A DNA stretch of 64,000 nucleotides from Acidianus hospitalis. Its GTDB lineage: Archaea; Thermoproteota; Thermoprotei_A; Sulfolobales; Sulfolobaceae. Positions 52,402 to 61,518 of the stretch are shown one piece after another (position 1 is the stretch's first letter; the number at the start of each line of letters is the position of its first letter). Location of the stretch: positions 230,865-294,864 of the forward strand of contig JAWDOK010000001.1 of NCBI GenBank assembly GCA_046533895.1, given 5' to 3'. The notes beneath the pieces were generated by a model, which worked only from the letters and a program-made list of their open reading frames with translations, did no database searches and was not told the DNA's origin. Both the position numbers and the translations under genes were made by a program.

Positions 52402-53534
52402 ACGGCCTTAACGCCTTCTCCAAAGTTTATTGGCTCTCCTAATTTGCTAAGTACTCTTTCAATTACTGCTATTGCTGATATTACGTCGTTAATGTTAACC
52501 CATCCCATATGTCCTATTCTAAAATATTTTCCTCCCAAATCTGGGTGAACACCGGGAGCGAATTCTATTCCTTCTGTTAAGGACATTGAAAGTACGTCAT
52601 TAGGATTAACTTTTTTCAGCATTACTCCAGTCACAGTATTGCTGTAAGCTTCTGGAGTTTTTGCCACTATTTCTAAACCTAAAGCTTCTATCCCTTTTCT
52701 TATTGCAGAAGAAACAATTTCATGCCTTCTTATTCTATTTCCAATACCTTCTGTTTCTATTAGTTCGAATGCCTTCTTTATCATTAAAATTAAATGAACG
52801 GGTAGTGTTGAGAAATAGGAAGCCTTACCTTTCTCCATTGACTGCATTACTCCTATCCAGTTCTTTAAGTTAAGATAATAACCCGCAATATTATCCTCAC
52901 CTAACCTTTTTGTAGCGTTCTCTGAAAGTACAAGTAAGCCTGCTCCAGGCGGAGTACCTATTGCTTTCTGGCTTGCTGTTAGAAATACGTCAATTTTCCA
53001 GTCTTCTGCTCTAACTTCTTCTCCTCCTACACTTGCAACTCCATCAACTACTATGAGGTCTACGTAATCCCTTATTCTTTTAGTAACTTCAGCAATAGGC
53101 TCTCTAACTCCAGTACTAGTTTCTACATGAGTCATTGTGACCATGGTGTAATGATCTTTCTTAACTTCCTCTTCAATCTCCTCCGGCTTAACGTAATACC
53201 CAGCTTTAGCTTTCAACGCCTTTACGTTAACCGGATATCTAGAAAAAATGTCTATCCAACGATTACCGAAAACTCCGTTAGATACTACTAAGACTTTATC
53301 CCCTTTTCTGAGTAAGGAGGTTACGCTTTCCATAGCAGAAGTTCCGCCACCTGGAATTATGAATGGCTGGTAACTTTCACCTACTCCCATTAATTTCCTT
53401 AAGAACTTTAAGGAAAACGACATTGCATCAACGAATTCCTTAGATGTAAATCCTACATCTCCTTTAATTCCTCCTAAAAGTACGTCATAGTCTATTGTTT
53501 CAGGACCTACATGCATTAAAATTTTTCTTGTCAT
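52347..53534 (-). CDS. Class V aminotransferase (alanine-glyoxylate / serine-pyruvate type)
   Basis: 395 residues. The PLP lysine is in TASQKAIGTPPGAGLLV, the phosphate-cup GGGTSAMES near residue 62, and VDGVASVGGEE binds the cofactor ring. The N-terminal HVGPETIDYDV matches alanine:glyoxylate and serine:pyruvate aminotransferases, which handle glyoxylate and serine. The 3' end overlaps the phosphodiesterase by 55 bp in antiparallel orientation. Upstream lies the candidate sRNA at 53591. Confidence 0.9.
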   Translation of the reverse strand: MTRKILMHVGPETIDYDVLLGGIKGDVGFTSKEFVDAMSFSLKFLRKLMGVGESYQPFIIPGGGTSAMESVTSLLRKGDKVLVVSNGVFGNRWIDIFSRYPVNVKALKAKAGYYVKPEEIEEEVKKDHYTMVTMTHVETSTGVREPIAEVTKRIRDYVDLIVVDGVASVGGEEVRAEDWKIDVFLTASQKAIGTPPGAGLLVLSENATKRLGEDNIAGYYLNLKNWIGVMQSMEKGKASYFSTLPVHLILMIKKAFELIETEGIGNRIRRHEIVSSAIRKGIEALGLEIVAKTPEAYSNTVTGVMLKKVNPNDVLSMSLTEGIEFAPGVHPDLGGKYFRIGHMGWVNINDVISAIAVIERVLSKLGEPINFGEGVKAVQEYLINGISISSSNIAP

Positions 53535-53590
53535 AAGAGGATGATATCTAAAGAAGATTATAAATTAATAAGAGAAGGTAGAAAAAATAA

Positions 53591-53642
53591 TCAGCTATTT
53601 AGCTTTCTTCATCTTTTCCGAGTGAGCTGAGCTCTTCATCAG
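53591..53642 (-). ncRNA. Candidate C/D-box guide sRNA
   Basis: On the minus strand: C box CTGATGA (53642-53636), whose TGA is the stop codon of the DsrE gene; 15-nt guide AGAGCTCAGCTCACT; D' box CGGA (53620-53617); 4-nt spacer; C' box ATGAAGA (53612-53606); 11-nt guide AAGCTAAATAG; D box CTGA (53594-53591); then TTATTTTTTC. Size 52 nt. C and D boxes match consensus closely; D' has one mismatch. The downstream T run would act as terminator. Confidence 0.6.
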
Positions 53643-53986
53643 AAGCTTACTACTGCGTAGCCTTCGTCAATTCTTTTTGCAGTTTCTACACCGCCCATTA
53701 CTTCCCTTATTCCATCGAAGATTAAATCCTTGTTTAAACCTAGGTTTTTCAGTGAAATACCACAATAACTTACATCAATTCCTGCATTAATCATATCTTC
53801 TATTATCTTCTTCATTTGTGGTGCGTTTGCAGCTTCTCTTAATAGTGTTTCTACTCCTCTTCCAAGGAACATAAAGGCAACTGTAGCTCCTGCATTCTTC
53901 CTTGCTCCTAGTGCAAAATTCATTGCCATCGTTGCTCTATTAATATCATCTTTTCCTGCGGTTGAAATAACGAAAATCTTTGCCAT
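53639..53986 (-). CDS. DsrE-family protein
   Basis: 115 residues from ATG at 53986. MAKIFVISTAGKDDINRATM, GATVAFMFLGRGVETLLREA and VSYCGISLKNLGL fit the DsrE/TusD-like group. The single cysteine in SYCGIS is at the usual persulfide position, so a sulfur-carrier role is possible. It is followed by a NifX-like gene upstream on the same strand with a 47-bp gap. Sulfur trafficking is expected in sulfur-oxidising members of the order. Confidence 0.85.
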   Translation of the reverse strand: MAKIFVISTAGKDDINRATMAMNFALGARKNAGATVAFMFLGRGVETLLREAANAPQMKKIIEDMINAGIDVSYCGISLKNLGLNKDLIFDGIREVMGGVETAKRIDEGYAVVSF

Positions 53987-54033
53987 AAGATAAAACATTT
54001 TTAGAGTAAAAAAAGTTTAACGTATAAAAATTT

Positions 54034-54390
54034 TTAAAACCCATGATGGTGCTCGTCATGTGTCGGTTTATCAGTTTCTTGTAGTTCTCCTCTCTTTAGC
54101 TTCTCTAATGCTTCTTCTACAGTTAATCCTTCTGCCAGGAAGATCTTTGCTTTACCTTTAAGTAGCCTAACTCCCGGAGGACCTATTTCAGCAACTATTA
54201 CTGCGTTAACTCCTTTATCCAGTGCCGACTTTAACATATGAGCTCCTCTTGCAGCAGTTGCCTTTAGTGCTGGATTCTCATATTTTTCAACAAGCTTTAC
54301 TTCGTCTCCGTCAATTTCGTAGATTAGCACTTCCTCTCCTTCACCGGGACCGTCAACTCTCCCTTTAGTTACTGGGATTGCTATTCTCAT
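54034..54390 (-). CDS. NifX/NafY-like (dinitrogenase iron-molybdenum cofactor domain) protein
   Basis: 118 residues. MRIAIPVTKGRVDGPGEGEE and the ARGAHMLKSALDKGVNAVIVAEIGPPG core match PF02579, whose members bind iron-molybdenum or iron-sulfur clusters. The C-terminal HDEHHHGF tail could bind metal. There is no nitrogenase context, and archaeal homologues are common without it. It lies between the DsrE gene and exonuclease III; starts with ATG preceded by AT-rich DNA. Confidence 0.87.
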   Translation of the reverse strand: MRIAIPVTKGRVDGPGEGEEVLIYEIDGDEVKLVEKYENPALKATAARGAHMLKSALDKGVNAVIVAEIGPPGVRLLKGKAKIFLAEGLTVEEALEKLKRGELQETDKPTHDEHHHGF

Positions 54391-54422
54391 TAATTATCGA
54401 TTCCGATATCGGATATAAAAAG

Positions 54423-55166
54423 TTATTGTATTTCCAATAATATTGGAGCGTGATCAGAACCCATTACCTTTTCAAGTATGTCCGCTTTAATTACTCTGCC
54501 TTTGAGAGATTCAGAAACTACGCAGTAATCTATCCTCCAACCTATGTTCTTTTCTCTAGCATGAAATCTGTAGGACCACCAGCTATAATGGCCACCTTCC
54601 TTTACGAACATTCTATAGGTATCCACGTAACCTAAAGATAAGAAATGAGAAAACCATTCTCTTTCTTGAGGCGTGAATCCTGCGTGATTTACGTTATCTT
54701 TAGGTCTGGCAATATCTATTTCTTGGTGAGCTACGTTAAAATCTCCGCAGATAATACAAGGTTTTTTAAGAGATATCACGAATTTTTCAAAGTCTCTGTT
54801 GAAAGACAGTTTAAAATCTAATCTCTTTAATCCTTCTCCAGCGTTAGGAAAATAAGTGTTAATTACGTAATACTCAGGGTACTCTAGGATTATAACTCTT
54901 CCTTCACTATCATATTCTTCCTTTCCTAACCCATAAGAAACTGAAATTGGATGAATTCTTGTCATGGTCATTGTTCCGCTATATCCCTTTCTTTTAGCCG
55001 GAAAAACGTAAATTTCATATCCTAATGATTGAAGATCTAAAGGTATTACATCAGTTTTTATTTCCTGAAACATTAAAATGTCTGCATTAAAACTTTTTAT
55101 TATATCTATGAATCCTTTGCTCATAATAGCCTTTAATCCGTTAACGTTCCAGGATATTAGCCTCAT
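54423..55166 (-). CDS. xth: Exonuclease III family AP endonuclease
   Basis: 247 residues. MRLISWNVNGLKAIM, MFQEIKTD, ICGDFNVAHQEIDIARP and the final GSDHAPILLEI carry the Asn, Glu, Asp and His that bind metal and DNA phosphate in ExoIII/APE1. It incises DNA at abasic sites. 33 bp before the NifX-like gene on the same strand, so possibly co-transcribed. Length is normal for the family. Confidence 0.95.
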   Translation of the reverse strand: MRLISWNVNGLKAIMSKGFIDIIKSFNADILMFQEIKTDVIPLDLQSLGYEIYVFPAKRKGYSGTMTMTRIHPISVSYGLGKEEYDSEGRVIILEYPEYYVINTYFPNAGEGLKRLDFKLSFNRDFEKFVISLKKPCIICGDFNVAHQEIDIARPKDNVNHAGFTPQEREWFSHFLSLGYVDTYRMFVKEGGHYSWWSYRFHAREKNIGWRIDYCVVSESLKGRVIKADILEKVMGSDHAPILLEIQ

Positions 55167-55286
55167 GCTGAAAGTCTTCTATTCTTAATATTAAATACCT
55201 TTTACCTTCTTTCTTTTACTTTAATTTAATGATTTATATAGAATACAAACATAATGTTTAAAAAGTTATGGTAATTCATTATTCCT

Positions 55287-58200
55287 ATGAAAAGTGTATT
55301 AGTCTTTCTGTTAGTCTTTATAATATTTTTAAGTAGTGTAACAGGAGGTATCGAAATAGTTTATTCCCAAACTGCCAAGGACTGTTATATTGCTCCAGAC
55401 ATTACTGGTACTCCTCTAGGTAAACTTCCTTCAAATATTCCTATCTATATAAATATATTCCTACCACCAAAAAATATGAATGAATTATTGCTTTTAATGC
55501 AAGAAGAATATCATGGTCAGATACATTTAAGTAGACAACAGATAATAAATGAATTTGGAGACCAACAGAGAATTAATGAAATTTCATCCTATTTGAAATC
55601 TAACGGATTTAACGTAGTATTTACTACACCATTCTCCTTAATGGCTGAGGCACCGGCATGTAAGGTTAACGAGTTATTTGGAACCCAGCTTTACTTATAT
55701 AAAAATGGACAAGAAATATTTTATAAGCCGTATAATAATCCTAATATTCCTTCTGTCCTCCAAAATGTCATAATTGGCGGTTTAACTAACTATACTACCG
55801 TAAAAACACAGTATTTAATCCTAGGAAAATTGGTGGATGGAGTCTTAAAACCTACTAACTCATCCAGGCAAGTTCCACTAGGCTTGAATTTTGCTTATAC
55901 TATGTATTCTCCACAAGATCTTGAAGGAGCTTATAACGTTACTGGTCCAGAAGGTAGGAACGTTACTGTTGCAATTATTGATGCTTGGGGAGACCCATTG
56001 ATCTGCCAAGATATTCAAGAATTTGACCAAGAATTTCACTTACCCCCGGCTAATTTAACTGTAGTTCCTATAGGTCCATATGAACCACTATTTGGTTTAT
56101 TTACTGGTTGGTACGGTGAAGTGGCCTTAGATGTAGAAGCAGTTCACACAATGGCTCCGTATGCTCATATAGAGCTTGTTTTATCTCATGGATGCTCATT
56201 TTGTGATATTCTTCAAGCTATAATATACGTTGTTTCTGCAGATAATGCTCAAGTTGTAGACATGAGCTTTGGAGCCGTAGAGAATGAATTTACAGCCAGT
56301 GGAATGTATGCGTATTATAGAGGAGTTCCTTTAGTCAATTATCCCTTAGTAAACTATTACTTTGAACTAGGTAGTGCAGAAGGGATAACCTTTATAGCCG
56401 CTTCTGGTGACAGGGGTGCCTATGAAGGGACTTACACAACTTTTGGAGGAGTAGTATTTCCATCTTCGTCACCTTTTGTATTATCAGTTGGCGGTACTTC
56501 ATTATATCCGCAAATAACTTCTGGTTACATTGCCACAATGAACTCTACTGCAGTTTATGGTTATGAAAATGCTTGGAGCGTATTACCACAGTATGAATGT
56601 TTAGGTACTTCAACTGTAGCTTCAGGAGGAGGTTATAGTACCTTCTTCCCAGCCCCTTACTGGCAAGCTTCTATTACTAAATCAGATACCAGGGCAACTC
56701 CAGATGTATCTGCTGACGCTAATCCTTATACTGGATTTATAACTATAGTATTGGGTACTAAAGAGGTAATCGGAGGTACTAGTTTATCTACCCAGCTATG
56801 GGGTGGTGTAATAGCCGATATTGACTCATATATAGGCCATCCATTAGGGCTAGTTGCTCCAATTCTTTATTCTATATACGAGAATTCCACACTTTACCAA
56901 GAGGCCTTCCACGAGGTTACTCAAGGATTCAATGGTAAGTATTTAGCTCATGCAGGCTATAACTTAGTTACTGGATTAGGTACACCGAATGTAGGCGTTC
57001 TAGAAGAAGTAATAAAGGAATACCTAAGTTCCCATCCAGAATTGGAAATTTCACTAAGCACTTGCGAACCTTGTTTTACAATGCCATGGTATTGTTATTG
57101 TACTACTTTCCATATAATAGCTGAGATAAGCTATCCGAACGGAACAATAGTAACCAATGGCTCCTTTAGTGCTTACATTTACACTCTTAAAGGCTTCTTG
57201 GCTAGCGTACCTTTAACGTATAATGGTACTTATTGGGTAGGCAATTTCACAATAAGCAAAGGAGACCCTGCAAATTGTTGGACTATAGTAGTTAACGGAA
57301 CTGCAGGAGGATTATTCGGAATATCGCAAGTAGACGTTGACGTAGGTTACTCTTTTAATATAATATCTCCTCCAGAGGGTGTAATACCCGTTAACGCCCC
57401 CGTTAGCTTTTGTGTATGTATTTATAATCCACAAGGTCAACCGGTTACTAATAATACTGTTACTATGACAATGATGTACCACGGTAAGGTAGTTTCAGTT
57501 ACTCCCTTAGTCTATACTGGGCGTTACGGCGATTACAGTGGAACTCTCATATTGTTATATCCTCAGCCCCAAGGCACGTATATTATTGAAGCCAATAGCA
57601 CTTACGGTTGTGCTTACGAATGGGAGTATTTCGGCCTAGTTACTTATGGTGCAGTAATTCCTCCAATAAACGATGGAATGACCTCTGCCTATCCTGGTGA
57701 AAATATTACAGTATTAGGTTATATTTTCAATCCTTGTTTACAAGGTATATTTACTGCAAAAGCTTATGCAGAATTAGTTTCACTTAATGGGCAAGTAATA
57801 GAGAAAGTTCCTATGACTTTAGCGCCAGATACAACAATTTTAGGAGTTTATAATCTATTTGGTTACCATATAGCAAATATTACGATTCCTAGCAATGTTA
57901 CACCCGGTTATTATAAAGTAATAGTGACTTCCTGCTTGCCTGCAGTATTTGGTCCAAGCTATGGCAACTTCACGACTTTCATTTACATTAGTAATTCTGG
58001 ACTATCTTATCAAGTAAGGAGTGTTTCAGAAGTTTATGAGGGTCAATACATTAAGGTATTTGCTAATATAACTTATTCTAACGGTACTGAAGTTAAGTAC
58101 GGAGAGTTTACTGCTGGATTTATTCCAACAGAATTAAACTTCGAACAGTTACTAGTGGAATTTTATGCAGGAGTTCCAATGCAATATAATTCTACCCTTG

Positions 58201-59252
58201 GAGAATGGGAGACAATTTATCAAATTCCTTCTATACTAAGTGAGCAATGTACAATTTATGAAGGCGCACCTACTCAAAGTTTATCTGGTTTCTGGGATGT
58301 GGTAATTGAAGGCACATCAAGCAGTGGGAATAATGTAGTTACTAATTACTCATATTTTAATGTACTACCTTATACTTACATAGGCAGTAAGATAATTACT
58401 CCACAAAATGCTAGTAAAGTTCCTCTAATAATATTTAACGGCACTAACTATATTTTACAAGGAATATACAGCCCGAGTTTAACGATAGAGAACTTACATG
58501 GCCTAATTATTGAATGCTCTGAAGTTGGTTCCGCGTATGTTGTTAATTCTACGTTAGTAGTTGAGAAATCGCAAGTAACGCTAATTCACGCTACATCTTC
58601 ATCTTTATGCTTAATTCAAGACATGATAGGTCATGTAACTAATGCATCGCCGTTGAATTTAGTAAAGTCAAATGCAACGTTAATTTCCACTGTTATTGAA
58701 GATTCTAAATATGCGTTTAATATCACATGCAGTAAAGTAAACCTCGAGGGAGTATATTACAAGAACGTGACGGAAGTATCAAACTTACCTACTCCAACTA
58801 TAGTTAGTTACTCACCAGTAAATGTGACTACTCCATCAGCAAATATACAATTTAATATCTCTGGTAAGAACTTGAAAGTTATAGGAGTTTACATGGATGG
58901 CAAACCTATAAGCTTCAGTTCAACTTCCACGTCAAGTGAAATACAAGTTACTATTCCGTTTAATGCGAGCGTAGAACCATCTGGAGCTTATTATGTCACA
59001 ATAGAAGTGTGTGACGGACTTAAGTATAATTTATCCGCAATAATATTTAACTCATATCATGAAGTAGAAGAGGCCAAAGTATCAGCGTCATTATCCAGTA
59101 ATATTTCCTCAGTTTCAGTATCATTATCTCACGATATCTCCTCAGTGTCTGCTTCCTCTACAGATGGGGAAATCTTAGGATCAATAGGTATAGTCCTTGG
59201 TTTAATTGCTATACTTTTATTCGTATTTAGAGGAAGGGGTGAGAAAAAATGA
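55287..59252 (+). CDS. Giant membrane-anchored sedolisin (S53) peptidase
   Basis: 1321 residues. A signal peptide (about 1-28), a pro-domain to about residue 200 with kumamolisin-like features, and a catalytic domain to about 590 whose residues are Glu278 and Asp282 (WYGEVALDVEAVHTMAPY), Asp375 (ASGDRGA) and Ser499 in GGTSLSTQLWGG. The rest is four or more beta-rich domains with many sequons, then a single C-terminal membrane helix (GSIGIVLGLIAILLFVF) and a basic tail. Sedolisins work at acid pH, fitting an extracellular protease of a thermoacidophile. Overlaps the next gene by ATGA. Confidence 0.92.
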   Translation: MKSVLVFLLVFIIFLSSVTGGIEIVYSQTAKDCYIAPDITGTPLGKLPSNIPIYINIFLPPKNMNELLLLMQEEYHGQIHLSRQQIINEFGDQQRINEISSYLKSNGFNVVFTTPFSLMAEAPACKVNELFGTQLYLYKNGQEIFYKPYNNPNIPSVLQNVIIGGLTNYTTVKTQYLILGKLVDGVLKPTNSSRQVPLGLNFAYTMYSPQDLEGAYNVTGPEGRNVTVAIIDAWGDPLICQDIQEFDQEFHLPPANLTVVPIGPYEPLFGLFTGWYGEVALDVEAVHTMAPYAHIELVLSHGCSFCDILQAIIYVVSADNAQVVDMSFGAVENEFTASGMYAYYRGVPLVNYPLVNYYFELGSAEGITFIAASGDRGAYEGTYTTFGGVVFPSSSPFVLSVGGTSLYPQITSGYIATMNSTAVYGYENAWSVLPQYECLGTSTVASGGGYSTFFPAPYWQASITKSDTRATPDVSADANPYTGFITIVLGTKEVIGGTSLSTQLWGGVIADIDSYIGHPLGLVAPILYSIYENSTLYQEAFHEVTQGFNGKYLAHAGYNLVTGLGTPNVGVLEEVIKEYLSSHPELEISLSTCEPCFTMPWYCYCTTFHIIAEISYPNGTIVTNGSFSAYIYTLKGFLASVPLTYNGTYWVGNFTISKGDPANCWTIVVNGTAGGLFGISQVDVDVGYSFNIISPPEGVIPVNAPVSFCVCIYNPQGQPVTNNTVTMTMMYHGKVVSVTPLVYTGRYGDYSGTLILLYPQPQGTYIIEANSTYGCAYEWEYFGLVTYGAVIPPINDGMTSAYPGENITVLGYIFNPCLQGIFTAKAYAELVSLNGQVIEKVPMTLAPDTTILGVYNLFGYHIANITIPSNVTPGYYKVIVTSCLPAVFGPSYGNFTTFIYISNSGLSYQVRSVSEVYEGQYIKVFANITYSNGTEVKYGEFTAGFIPTELNFEQLLVEFYAGVPMQYNSTLGEWETIYQIPSILSEQCTIYEGAPTQSLSGFWDVVIEGTSSSGNNVVTNYSYFNVLPYTYIGSKIITPQNASKVPLIIFNGTNYILQGIYSPSLTIENLHGLIIECSEVGSAYVVNSTLVVEKSQVTLIHATSSSLCLIQDMIGHVTNASPLNLVKSNATLISTVIEDSKYAFNITCSKVNLEGVYYKNVTEVSNLPTPTIVSYSPVNVTTPSANIQFNISGKNLKVIGVYMDGKPISFSSTSTSSEIQVTIPFNASVEPSGAYYVTIEVCDGLKYNLSAIIFNSYHEVEEAKVSASLSSNISSVSVSLSHDISSVSASSTDGEILGSIGIVLGLIAILLFVFRGRGEKK

Positions 59253-61123
59253 ATAAGAAGAAAATAATTCCAATACTGTCTTCCTTCCTATTTTTTGTCC
59301 TCGTATTTTCATTAGTACTTCCAAGCACAGCAGGGACTATTAGTGCTACTATTATTTATAAGCCAATATTTCCGTTAAATATGACAATATCTAAGTCAGC
59401 AATGCCATTTACTCAGGATCCTGCATTTTACTCATTTGAGGCATACCATATTGTTCCACCTAATGTAACTCCTATAGTAGTGACTATAGCTAAAAACCTA
59501 ATATTTAGCGACACAGGGCTTAAGCCTTATTATGAAAGGGTTTACATACCTCCAGGAAATTACAGCCTAGAAATACTTAATGTCACAATAAGGGAGTTTA
59601 ATGGTACGCAGTATGATAGGTGTGCTTATGTTTACGCTAATGGCATACCGATATTCTGGGGTTCAACTCAGGAAATTAATAACTCCACAGCGGAGGCTGA
59701 TGTAACTTTATTCGAGAATCTGTTACAAGGCAATGTAACTTTTGAGCTCGTAATCCAGAATTATTACGATGCTAAGATAGGAATTACTGGATTATATGAA
59801 ATGAACGTTACACTCTACTTATATCCTGGTCAGAAACCTCAAGGCTTACCTAACGGATTCATACCAATATTTGTTAATGCCACATGCGAACATATTTGCT
59901 ATAATTATTCTTACGTTATACTCTATCCAGGAATGCCTGCAAGAACCCAAGAAATTCAAATACCAAACGGAACTTACAGAATGATGGCACTAATTTATGA
60001 AAAAGGAGGAGGTAACGACGAATTCTGGTATGCTTGTGAACCTGCAACTAGGCCAATTCTAGTATACTATGATAATATGCTTGCTGGAGTAGTTAATCCG
60101 TATGAGACAATATATACTGGTGGAATAGATTTATTCTATTGGAAGCCGTTAACCTCTATAAATACTTTGTCCTTCCATTCCCCATATATAATAGATTTAA
60201 CGCCATTCTTAGCCCTTGGTAACGAGGCAAACATTACTGTGTGTGTTTATAATTTAATTACGGCCTATGAAATAACCCAGTCTATGGCCCATGATTGGGA
60301 CATTGCTGGCGTAATCTTATTATGGGTAAATGAAAGCAATCCGATGATTTGTGGAAAATTGAACGTTGCAAAGCACGAGTTTATTGACTCAGGCCCAATG
60401 TTCTTCCCAGTATTCTTTGGAGAATGTTACCTAGAAGATGGGCATTACTATTTAGACTATTCTGCTGAATTGAAATTTGAGCATGGAATTGAGAATTCTC
60501 AAGTAATTCAAAAAGGATTTTACTGTGCAAGACAAAAGCTCAGTTTTGTTTATGAGTATGCTTTCTTAGATGAGAAGTTCATGGAGAAAGCTGTAGAAAG
60601 CGGTATGTATAATGCTACGCTCTGCTATGACGTAAATTATCCTATTACTCTTAACTTTGACGCCGTAGCCGTTCCTATAACTAATCCTCACGTAATTCCA
60701 TTCAATCTGACATATGAACAAAACGGTACGATATCATTAGGGTTAGATTATTATATGAAATGGACATTTGGAGATTACTGCCACGAGGTTAATACTACAG
60801 AAAGCCTATACAGCGTAGGAGGGTTTGGAGGAATTATAGAAATAATAAATAGTTATGGAGGGGCAGTTCTAGTTAAGCTATCTTCAAACTATGCTATGAC
60901 AATAAAGAACTTGACTTCAACTTGGCTTGTTAACGGTGAAGGGTTCAAAGAGACCTTCTCAGCAGAAGGGTTGCAGAATAGTACCGTAAACTTTAACGGT
61001 TATTATGTATACGTGAAGGAGTCCTTCAGCAGTATAGGTTCTTCAGATCCACCGGCTCAATATAACATAGCTAACGAAATAATTCAAATAATTAATAATA
61101 AGATTCTTGAGTTAGAAATTTAA
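59249..61123 (+). CDS. PNGase A-like (peptide-N-glycanase family) secreted protein
   Basis: 624 residues. A signal peptide (about 1-28), then FSFEAYHIVPPNVTPIVVTI-type start of the PNGase A fold (peptide N-glycosidase A, PF12222), with VYANGIPIFWGST and NYYDAKIGITGLYEMNVTLYLY and a distal beta-rich half. Plant and bacterial members cut the bond between asparagine and an N-glycan. The start overlaps the protease gene by 4 bp with GGTGAG 5 bp upstream, so the two are made from one mRNA. I infer glycoprotein breakdown at the surface; catalytic residues were not verified. Confidence 0.8.
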   Translation: MNKKKIIPILSSFLFFVLVFSLVLPSTAGTISATIIYKPIFPLNMTISKSAMPFTQDPAFYSFEAYHIVPPNVTPIVVTIAKNLIFSDTGLKPYYERVYIPPGNYSLEILNVTIREFNGTQYDRCAYVYANGIPIFWGSTQEINNSTAEADVTLFENLLQGNVTFELVIQNYYDAKIGITGLYEMNVTLYLYPGQKPQGLPNGFIPIFVNATCEHICYNYSYVILYPGMPARTQEIQIPNGTYRMMALIYEKGGGNDEFWYACEPATRPILVYYDNMLAGVVNPYETIYTGGIDLFYWKPLTSINTLSFHSPYIIDLTPFLALGNEANITVCVYNLITAYEITQSMAHDWDIAGVILLWVNESNPMICGKLNVAKHEFIDSGPMFFPVFFGECYLEDGHYYLDYSAELKFEHGIENSQVIQKGFYCARQKLSFVYEYAFLDEKFMEKAVESGMYNATLCYDVNYPITLNFDAVAVPITNPHVIPFNLTYEQNGTISLGLDYYMKWTFGDYCHEVNTTESLYSVGGFGGIIEIINSYGGAVLVKLSSNYAMTIKNLTSTWLVNGEGFKETFSAEGLQNSTVNFNGYYVYVKESFSSIGSSDPPAQYNIANEIIQIINNKILELEI

Positions 61124-61126
61124 AGT

Positions 61127-61162
61127 TATTTTTATTTTTATTTAGTCTCTTTATTTTTTCTC
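61127..61162 (+). terminator. T-rich terminator after the protease-PNGase operon
   Basis: Runs of T (TTATTTTTATTTTTATTTAG and TTATTTTTTC) directly after the PNGase stop, between convergent genes, fit archaeal factor-independent termination. Confidence 0.5.
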
Positions 61163-61169
61163 TATGTTA

Positions 61170-61505
61170 TTATTCTTCCTCATCCATTAAATCTGAGAAA
61201 TCTTCCTCTTCTCCTGACTTTTTGCTTCCTTTCTTTTCCTCGTAATTCTTTTTGCTTTTCTCCTCCATTTCTATGTACTCCTTTGAAGCCTCGTTTAATG
61301 CATAACCAAGCCTATGATAAAGTAAAGAAGCCTCAGCAGTAGTTAACTGAAAGCCTACTCTATTATTTCCATCGTCAATTACTAGTAAAAATTTTGCTTC
61401 TTGTGCGAATCCTTTATCATTAATTGATGCTGAATCGATTAGCAACTCCAGGGTTTTTGGTTTACCGTCTTTTGTAAACCTAGGAATCCTTAAAATTCTT
61501 TTCAT
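61170..61505 (-). CDS. Conserved hypothetical protein with charged C-terminal tail, 111 aa
   Basis: 111 residues. A compact N-terminal domain of about 85 residues (RILRIPRFTKDGKPKTLELL, FLLVIDDGNNRVGFQLTTAE) is followed by a Lys/Glu-rich tail ending in DFSDLMDEEE. No signal or membrane segment. I do not recognise the family, though the compactness suggests a nucleic-acid or protein-binding role. Its ATG is only 13 bp from the divergent DUF123 start, and its promoter (CTTTATAC, 61533-61526) lies in that gene. Confidence 0.6.
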   Translation of the reverse strand: MKRILRIPRFTKDGKPKTLELLIDSASINDKGFAQEAKFLLVIDDGNNRVGFQLTTAEASLLYHRLGYALNEASKEYIEMEEKSKKNYEEKKGSKKSGEEEDFSDLMDEEE

Positions 61506-61518
61506 AGATTGAGATTAC

